Part shown: piece by piece, positions 7,197-11,557 of the stretch
Position numbering within the stretch: the first letter of the stretch is position 1
Layout: the number at the start of each line of letters is the position of its first letter
NCBI GenBank assembly: GCA_047635255.1
Contig: JBLIIR010000040.1
Coordinates: 1-11,557 of the forward strand
DNA: 11,557 bases
Source of the DNA: Porticoccus sp047635255
GTDB taxonomy: Bacteria; Pseudomonadota; Gammaproteobacteria; Pseudomonadales; Porticoccaceae
Direction: 5' to 3'
Position numbers and translations under genes: made by a program
The notes under the pieces: model-generated
Seen by the model: only the letters and a program-made list of their open reading frames with translations
What the model was told of the DNA's origin: nothing
The model's database searches: none

Positions 7197-7272
7197 TGGT
7201 GCCCAGAGACGGAATCGAACCGCCGACACGAGGATTTTCAATCCTCTGCTCTACCAACTGAGCTATCTGGGC
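7197..7272 (-). tRNA. tRNA-Phe (anticodon GAA)
   Basis: A 76-nt cloverleaf on the minus strand with encoded CCA. The acceptor stem GCCCAGA pairs with TCTGGGC, discriminator A. The D-arm includes AGCTCAGTTGGTAGAGC; the anticodon arm is GAGGA-TTGAAAA-TCCTC with GAA at 7239-7237; the T-arm has GGTTCGATTCC. It is nearly identical in layout to E. coli tRNA-Phe and delivers phenylalanine to UUU/UUC codons. It lies 85 bp downstream of yggX on the same strand, as I recall from pseudomonads, but has its own promoter. Confidence 0.97.
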
Positions 7273-7313
7273 GTAATAAAGATGACGCAATGGCCCTGCA
7301 AAAAGAAGCGCGT

Positions 7314-7342
7314 ATTAAACCTCCTCATCTTTGTATCGTCAA
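7314..7342 (-). promoter_or_regulatory. sigma-70 promoter of tRNA-Phe
   Basis: On the minus strand TTGACG (7342-7337) and TTTAAT (7319-7314) are separated by exactly 17 bp, and each differs from consensus at one position. The bases after the -10 are ACGCGC, a GC-rich discriminator typical of stable-RNA promoters under growth-rate and ppGpp control. The expected start is near 7307, giving about 35 nt of 5' leader to be trimmed from the tRNA. The promoter lies wholly between the yggX stop and the tRNA. Confidence 0.75.
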
Positions 7343-7357
7343 TAGTATCGCAGTAAA

Positions 7358-7630
7358 TTACTTTGAAGTAGGCAAATACCCTTCAGCTTGATCGACTTCT
7401 TCGCCCGAAAAAAACTTATCTCTTTGTTCATTTAGATAGGTTCTCGCTGTGAGGTCCATCATGTTTAAATGCTTCTCATTAATCAGCCGAGTTTGATGCT
7501 CTAGCCACTCATCCCAAGCTTTCTTAGAAATGTTGTCAAAAATTTCAAGTCCTTTGGGTCCTGGAAAGGGTTGGGTATCAAGACCTTTTGATTCCTTGCC
7601 TATTTTTTTACAAAACACCATACGTGCCAT
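7358..7630 (-). CDS. yggX: Fe(2+)-trafficking / oxidative protection protein YggX
   Basis: A small cytoplasmic protein of 90 residues, the usual family length, linked in enterics to iron handling and protection of Fe-S clusters from oxidants. MARMVFCKK aligns with the family N-terminus, with C7 at the conserved cysteine position. Further family segments are PGPKGLEIFDNISKKAWDEW (23-42), HQTRLINEKHLNMMD (45-59) and a C-terminal EGYLP. The ATG at 7630 lies 3 nt after the mutY stop, and AGAGGT overlapping that stop gives a good ribosome-binding site 7 nt away, so the two genes are translated from one message. A later ATG (residue 4) would shorten the conserved start. Pairing with mutY makes sense because MutY carries a 4Fe-4S cluster. 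Confidence 0.95.
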   Translation of the reverse strand: MARMVFCKKIGKESKGLDTQPFPGPKGLEIFDNISKKAWDEWLEHQTRLINEKHLNMMDLTARTYLNEQRDKFFSGEEVDQAEGYLPTSK

Positions 7631-7633
7631 AAG

Positions 7634-8716
7634 TTAACCTCTTTTTTGTTTAATTTCACCTAGTAGGCTTGCTATAGGTTTGGCTATGCCGATCTCTAAT
7701 GGTGTGTTGGGGTTATACCAGAGAGTATCCTGCTTAGCTAAAGCACTTTGAGGATCACATTCTATCATGACTGGCTGGTAATCTAGATGAAAGTGGCTAA
7801 AAGTATGACGTTTAGTTGGAAGTATTGTCCATGATTTTGCGGGCTGATTGAGGTGCTCGCAAACAATAGAGATGTCTTTTTCATCATCACATTGAGGGAA
7901 TACCCATAGCCCGCCCCAAAGTGCTTTAGACCGGCGTTTTTGTAGTAAAAATTCACCACTTGAATTAGAAATCATCAGAAAAAAACAAGTTTTTGTGGGG
8001 ATTTTTTTGGTAGGTTTTTTTGCCGGATAACTTTCTGGATTTCCTGCATTAAAGCTTTTACAGTCAGATTTAACAGGACATTCCTGGCATCTAGGTTTTG
8101 TTCGGGTGCACAGGGTAGCACCAAGGTCCATAATCGCCTGCGTATAGTCTGCTATTCTTTCTTTTGGCGTACGCTTTTCGGCAATCCCCCATAGGATTTT
8201 TGTCGTTGCGCTTGCCCCAGGCCAACCGTTGATAGCTTCATGCCTTGCAAGCACTCTCTTGACATTGCCATCAAGAATGGATGCAGTTTTTTGATAAGCA
8301 ATAGCGCATATTGCTCCTGCTGTTGATCGACCTATTCCTGGCAGATTTTCTAGCTCCTCCAGACTTTCTGGAAAGTTACCATCTAGGGTGGATGTGAGCA
8401 GCTTTGCTGTCTTGTGTAGGTTCCTGGCGCGAGCATAGTAACCAAGTCCACTCCAATGATGAAGCACTTGATCTTCGGTTGCTCCAGCTAGACTTTTTAG
8501 GCTAGGAAAGCTGGCCATAAAGCGCTGGTAATAGGGGATCACAGTGCTAACTTGAGTTTGCTGAAGCATAACCTCGGAAACCCATACCCTGTAGGCCGAA
8601 GGATTATGTTGCCATGGCAGATCTTTGCGACCATGCAGATCAAACCATTGCAGCAATTTAGACGAAAATAACTTTGCGGGGTAATCTGGGGTTATTTTGC
8701 GGACGGCGACAACCAC
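7634..8716 (-). CDS. mutY: A/G-specific adenine DNA glycosylase MutY
   Basis: Base-excision repair enzyme that removes adenine mispaired with 8-oxoguanine, preventing G:C to T:A mutations. The protein is 360 residues, normal for the family. Motifs: catalytic E48 in SEVMLQQTQV, helix-hairpin-helix LPGIGRSTAG (125-134), catalytic D149 in ILDGNVKRVLAR, and a 4Fe-4S cluster C203-x6-C210-x2-C213-x5-C219. The C-terminal NUDIX-like recognition domain has LWGGLWVFP (266-274) and FSHFH (306-310), which reads 8-oxoG. The start is GTG at 8716, sharing one base with the asmA stop (TAGTG), a classic coupling arrangement; no strong ribosome-binding site is seen. yggX follows 3 nt downstream. All key residues are present, so it should be active. 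Confidence 0.97.
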   Translation of the reverse strand: MVVAVRKITPDYPAKLFSSKLLQWFDLHGRKDLPWQHNPSAYRVWVSEVMLQQTQVSTVIPYYQRFMASFPSLKSLAGATEDQVLHHWSGLGYYARARNLHKTAKLLTSTLDGNFPESLEELENLPGIGRSTAGAICAIAYQKTASILDGNVKRVLARHEAINGWPGASATTKILWGIAEKRTPKERIADYTQAIMDLGATLCTRTKPRCQECPVKSDCKSFNAGNPESYPAKKPTKKIPTKTCFFLMISNSSGEFLLQKRRSKALWGGLWVFPQCDDEKDISIVCEHLNQPAKSWTILPTKRHTFSHFHLDYQPVMIECDPQSALAKQDTLWYNPNTPLEIGIAKPIASLLGEIKQKRG

Positions 8717-10608
8717 TATTTAAACAGGCCTTTTAGTAGCGTATCCATGATCTGCTCTTTGACGTCTTTAGGCTCAGATCCCCCACTTTTTTCTGCGCCT
8801 GCATCAGATTTGGAATTTAGTAAGCTGTTAATGAGTTTTTCTTTAATTGTCTCTTTTAAGAGCTGTTTGATAAATCTCTTTTCAGGAAGGCATCTCGTGC
8901 TGCCACCTGGTGCAAATGATCCGCTGCAGCGCAGAGGTAGATCTTTATTTCTTATGCTTTTGCTTTTAATAGGGCAACCGGATTCAGAGGTTTGATCACC
9001 TTTAAGGTTAGCCTTTATTAGTACACTATAAGTTTGTTCTTTTAGGTTAACTTGGCCATCCCCGGAGATAGCAAGATTACCCAGGCCACTGGTTAGACTG
9101 GGTATGGTAACGACTTTCTTATCTAATGAAAATTTGGTTTTTAAGCTCTGTAGTTCAGTGTAGTTGGGCCATGATTGGCTGGATAGGGCACGTTTTTCTA
9201 TGATGGATGCCATCTCGCAATAGCTTTGTTCCACATTAATCATGCTGAGCTTCAGATTTTCTGCCAAAATCTCACCGGCCCCATGCATATTGTCGATCAG
9301 TATATCTTGAGTATCTCCTCGACTAGTCGCACTAAAATCTGCGGAGAGCGTCCCGCTGATATCCGATAGATCCGCAAGAGATGATAGCGCTTTCTTTATA
9401 TTCATATCCTTGAACGTATTGGAAAATTTTATACGAGGCATGTTGCTGCTGAGATCAATTCTTGTCGTTGCTTGGAAGGCGCCATCAAAAACTTCTCCAG
9501 ACAGGTCTGTTATTTCTATAACCTTGTTGTTGGAAAATAAGTTCAGGTGAAGCTTGCTGATAATGATTTGATCAACACTAAGGCTATCCAGGCTTATCTC
9601 GATATGACCCTTGCCGCCCTCCAATAGAGCAAGAGGTGCAACAATAGGTGAAAACAAAGCTTGTGCGGCAGATCCTTTGTGATTTGATAGCTGGCCATTA
9701 GTAGTTTTTTGGTCAATTTTTTGCAAGGCTGCAGGCAGAACTAAATCAGTGCCTCTGAGCTTTATGTTGAGTTCGCGAGGGTTAGTCAACTTCAACGATG
9801 CGTCACCGTTAATAGTGAAATCATCCGAGTTAAGCTTAAGATTATCTAGAGCTAGCAATTTTCCTAGCTGATAGTTAGCGTTAAAACTTACGGCAATGGG
9901 CAGATTTTCGATGCCATTAACGCTCAACTTTGTGGATTCTAGCGCTATCGTTTTTTCTTTTTCATGAAATGTAATTTGAGAACTAAAAGTTACATCAATT
10001 GGAATTAGATAGTCTGGATGGATGGTTGAAAATTTTAATCCTACAGAAAATGGTTTTTCATCTAAATTAAGATCTTTTCCGGTAAGATTTATTTTTTCTA
10101 CAACTATCTTCTGTTGGTCTGCTGAGAAAACAGTAAGCTTAGCATTCTTGAGATTTAGGCCATCAATAGCAAGCTCGAAGGGGAGGGCTGGAAGGCTTGC
10201 GTCTTGTTTTTTTGTGGAGGTAATTTTAGTCGAGGCGGCGACAATATTTTCAGCTTCTGCGGTTGCCTGAATGGTAATGTCTGCACCATAGATCGATATC
10301 GTCTTGAGGCGTACGGTGCTAGACAGTAGAGCCATCCAGTCTAGACTGAGGTCAGCCTGCTCAAAATGAATCTCCGGAATATCTTTTCCTGATATCGATG
10401 TAGCGCCGGCATTAACTGCCAGATTTGGGAAGAATGACCAGCTAAGATCGCCATCTATTGCTAGATTGATACCATTTTCTTTGGCAAGTTTTGACAGCTC
10501 AGGTTTATAGCTATTTGGATCTACGCCTACCATTAAAAATGATGCCGTTGTAATAGCAACCATACCAAGTAGGCATATTATCCAAATAAAAGCTTTTAAT
10601 AGTTTCAA
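8716..10608 (-). CDS. asmA: AsmA-family envelope protein
   Basis: Large inner-membrane-anchored periplasmic protein of the AsmA group, whose bridge-like members are implicated in phospholipid movement to the outer membrane and in outer-membrane protein and LPS balance. 630 residues against about 617 in E. coli. One N-terminal transmembrane helix (about 5-27) is followed by the family's NGINLAIDGDLSWSFFPNL segment (45-63) and a long beta-rich repetitive region. A late cysteine cluster has C545, C561 (in LPLRCSG) and C573, then a charged helical tail ending KGLFK. The start is TTG at 10608, preceded by AGGAG 8 nt upstream, and reads directly into the membrane helix. The gene heads the asmA-mutY-yggX unit; its stop overlaps the mutY GTG. 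I see no clear promoter in the 365 bp upstream. Confidence 0.88.
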   Translation of the reverse strand: MKLLKAFIWIICLLGMVAITTASFLMVGVDPNSYKPELSKLAKENGINLAIDGDLSWSFFPNLAVNAGATSISGKDIPEIHFEQADLSLDWMALLSSTVRLKTISIYGADITIQATAEAENIVAASTKITSTKKQDASLPALPFELAIDGLNLKNAKLTVFSADQQKIVVEKINLTGKDLNLDEKPFSVGLKFSTIHPDYLIPIDVTFSSQITFHEKEKTIALESTKLSVNGIENLPIAVSFNANYQLGKLLALDNLKLNSDDFTINGDASLKLTNPRELNIKLRGTDLVLPAALQKIDQKTTNGQLSNHKGSAAQALFSPIVAPLALLEGGKGHIEISLDSLSVDQIIISKLHLNLFSNNKVIEITDLSGEVFDGAFQATTRIDLSSNMPRIKFSNTFKDMNIKKALSSLADLSDISGTLSADFSATSRGDTQDILIDNMHGAGEILAENLKLSMINVEQSYCEMASIIEKRALSSQSWPNYTELQSLKTKFSLDKKVVTIPSLTSGLGNLAISGDGQVNLKEQTYSVLIKANLKGDQTSESGCPIKSKSIRNKDLPLRCSGSFAPGGSTRCLPEKRFIKQLLKETIKEKLINSLLNSKSDAGAEKSGGSEPKDVKEQIMDTLLKGLFK

Positions 10609-10973
10609 TTAGACCGCTCCTATGGCGACATTTTTGTATTTATCCCAACACCCACCAAAACCATAGACTGCTAAGTAGGTTACCATAGGTTGGTATTTTA
10701 CCTGTAGGTGCTTTGTTTATTCTAGTTAATGAAGCCTCTTGTATCTTTTGCTTATAGTAAAAGTAAAAATTTAAGGGCATATAGAAATTATTCCTAGTAT
10801 AAGCTGCAATAAATATACCCTTATTCTGGAAGAGCTCCTTCGCTAGCACTATAATGGGAATGGGCTGAATGAAATTTTTTATGTATGATCATCCTGGTTT
10901 ATAGAATAATGGTCGTTCTGGCAAGTCTGAATGCAAAGAGTCTTGTTTTGTATAAAGTGTTTTGGAGAAATGC
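10609..10973. other. 365-bp divergent intergenic region, asmA / hisB
   Basis: No convincing gene. The asmA ribosome-binding site (AGGAG on the minus strand) is at the left end and the hisB site (GGAG) at the right. Three TAGGT words at 10676, 10686 and 10705 are spaced about one and two helical turns apart, with TACCA/TGGTA arms at 10681-10695. Two plus-strand -10-like boxes are present: TATAAT at 10850-10855 and TATAAA at 10951-10956. A 69-codon minus-strand ORF (10640-10849) has a GTG start without a ribosome-binding site and no recognisable features. Confidence 0.6.
10850..10855 (+). promoter_or_regulatory. candidate -10 box for hisB
   Basis: A perfect TATAAT about 120 bp before hisB. The best -35 at a 17-bp spacer is TGGAAG (10827-10832), a poor match. 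An alternative TATAAA at 10951 would leave a leader of only about 10 nt. The choice cannot be settled by eye. Confidence 0.3.
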
Positions 10974-11557
10974 ATGACGCAGCGAAAAGCTAAAGTGAGT
11001 CGCGACACACTTGAGACTCAAATCTCTGTTGAGGTTAATATTGACGGCACAGGGCAGGCCAGCTTTGAAACGGGCGTACCATTTCTTGACCATATGCTCG
11101 ATCAAATTGCGCGACATGGTCTCATAGATCTGACCGTGAAAGCCAAAGGTGACACTGAAATAGATGATCATCATACAGTAGAAGATGTGGGTATCACTAT
11201 TGGGCAGGCATTCAAACAAGCGCTCGGAGATAAAAAAGGTATTCGTCGCTATGGCCATGCTTATGTACCCCTAGACGAAGCTTTATCTCGTGTTGTTGTG
11301 GATTTTTCGGGGCGCCCTGGATTAGAGATGTTTGCTGATTTTTCTCGCCCTAAAGTTGGAGATTTTGACGTAGATTTAACCTATGAGTTTTTTCAAGGAT
11401 TTGTTAATCATGCAGGAGTTTCGCTGCATATTGATAATTTTCGCGGCAATAATGCACACCACCAAATTGAAACAATTTTTAAGGCATTTGGCCGCGCTTT
11501 GCGTATGGCCGCAGAGTTTGATCCAAGAATGGCAGGAGTGATGCCCTCAACAAAGGG
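10974..11557 (+). CDS. hisB: imidazoleglycerol-phosphate dehydratase HisB (last codons outside window)
   Basis: Catalyses the dehydration of imidazole glycerol phosphate to imidazole acetol phosphate in histidine synthesis; cytoplasmic, Mn-dependent, forming a 24-mer in the family. 194 full codons are visible, ending in PSTK plus a partial glycine codon, so only about three residues are missing against the usual 197. Signatures: FETGVPFLDHMLDQIARHG (31-49), the metal motif HHTVED, RYGHAYVPLDEA, and the second metal motif NNAHHQIE near residue 162. It is a single-domain enzyme, unlike the HisNB fusion of enterics. The ATG at 10974 has GGAG 6 nt upstream; a nearby ATG at 10970 is out of frame. 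It probably begins a hisB-hisH-hisA-hisF-type cluster to the right, which is inference because it is out of view. Confidence 0.97.
   Translation, partial: MTQRKAKVSRDTLETQISVEVNIDGTGQASFETGVPFLDHMLDQIARHGLIDLTVKAKGDTEIDDHHTVEDVGITIGQAFKQALGDKKGIRRYGHAYVPLDEALSRVVVDFSGRPGLEMFADFSRPKVGDFDVDLTYEFFQGFVNHAGVSLHIDNFRGNNAHHQIETIFKAFGRALRMAAEFDPRMAGVMPSTK

Noticed and set aside
7159..7356. 65-codon plus-strand ORF containing NRTADTRIFNPLLYQLSYLG
   Set aside because: It is the antisense reading of tRNA-Phe, a well-known false protein in annotated genomes.
10640..10849. 69-codon minus-strand ORF in the asmA-hisB gap
   Set aside because: GTG start without a ribosome-binding site, odd Tyr/Phe/Trp-rich AT-driven composition, and no recognisable domain.
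10899..11258. 119-codon minus-strand ORF
   Set aside because: It lies mostly opposite hisB, has no family features and no ribosome-binding site; HisB motifs on the plus strand are unambiguous.

Overview
The window looks like a chromosomal segment of a non-enteric gammaproteobacterium. The evidence is the block asmA-mutY-yggX-tRNA-Phe lying divergent from a single-domain hisB. From memory this resembles the Pseudomonas-type arrangement; in enterics HisB is fused to a phosphatase. Base composition is moderately AT-rich by eye (not counted), so a marine or oligotrophic gammaproteobacterium is plausible, but the species cannot be fixed from sequence alone. Two genes start with TTG and one with GTG.

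Layout: (1) 1-1311, minus strand: a DEAD-box RNA helicase, complete at the N-terminus and running off the left edge. (2) 1388-5576, minus strand: a two-gene RND efflux operon (periplasmic adaptor, then inner-membrane pump) without an outer-membrane channel or regulator in view. A 27-codon ORF sits directly before the adaptor, its stop two bases from the adaptor start. (3) 5851-6973, plus strand: a YciA-like hotdog acyl-CoA thioesterase and a WaaP/InaA-like kinase-fold protein, separated by a 10-bp hairpin. (4) 7037-7162: an eroded second copy of the 3' half of the thioesterase gene, exactly 979 bp from its counterpart, so the kinase gene lies between the intact gene and the relic. (5) 7197-10608, minus strand: asmA, mutY and yggX tightly packed (1-nt overlap, then 3-nt gap), followed by tRNA-Phe with its own strong promoter and a terminator that lies beyond the relic. 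(6) 10974-end, plus strand: hisB, lacking only its last few codons.

Functionally most of this is housekeeping: RNA remodelling, 8-oxoguanine repair and iron protection (MutY has a 4Fe-4S cluster and YggX belongs to iron trafficking/oxidant protection), envelope lipid homeostasis (AsmA), histidine synthesis and efflux. I found no CRISPR array, transposase, phage gene or toxin-antitoxin pair and no convincing new multi-gene system. The points most worth a second look are the thioesterase-gene relic, the pump's altered proton-relay residues, the small ORF coupled to the adaptor, and the kinase-fold protein that lacks the catalytic aspartate.
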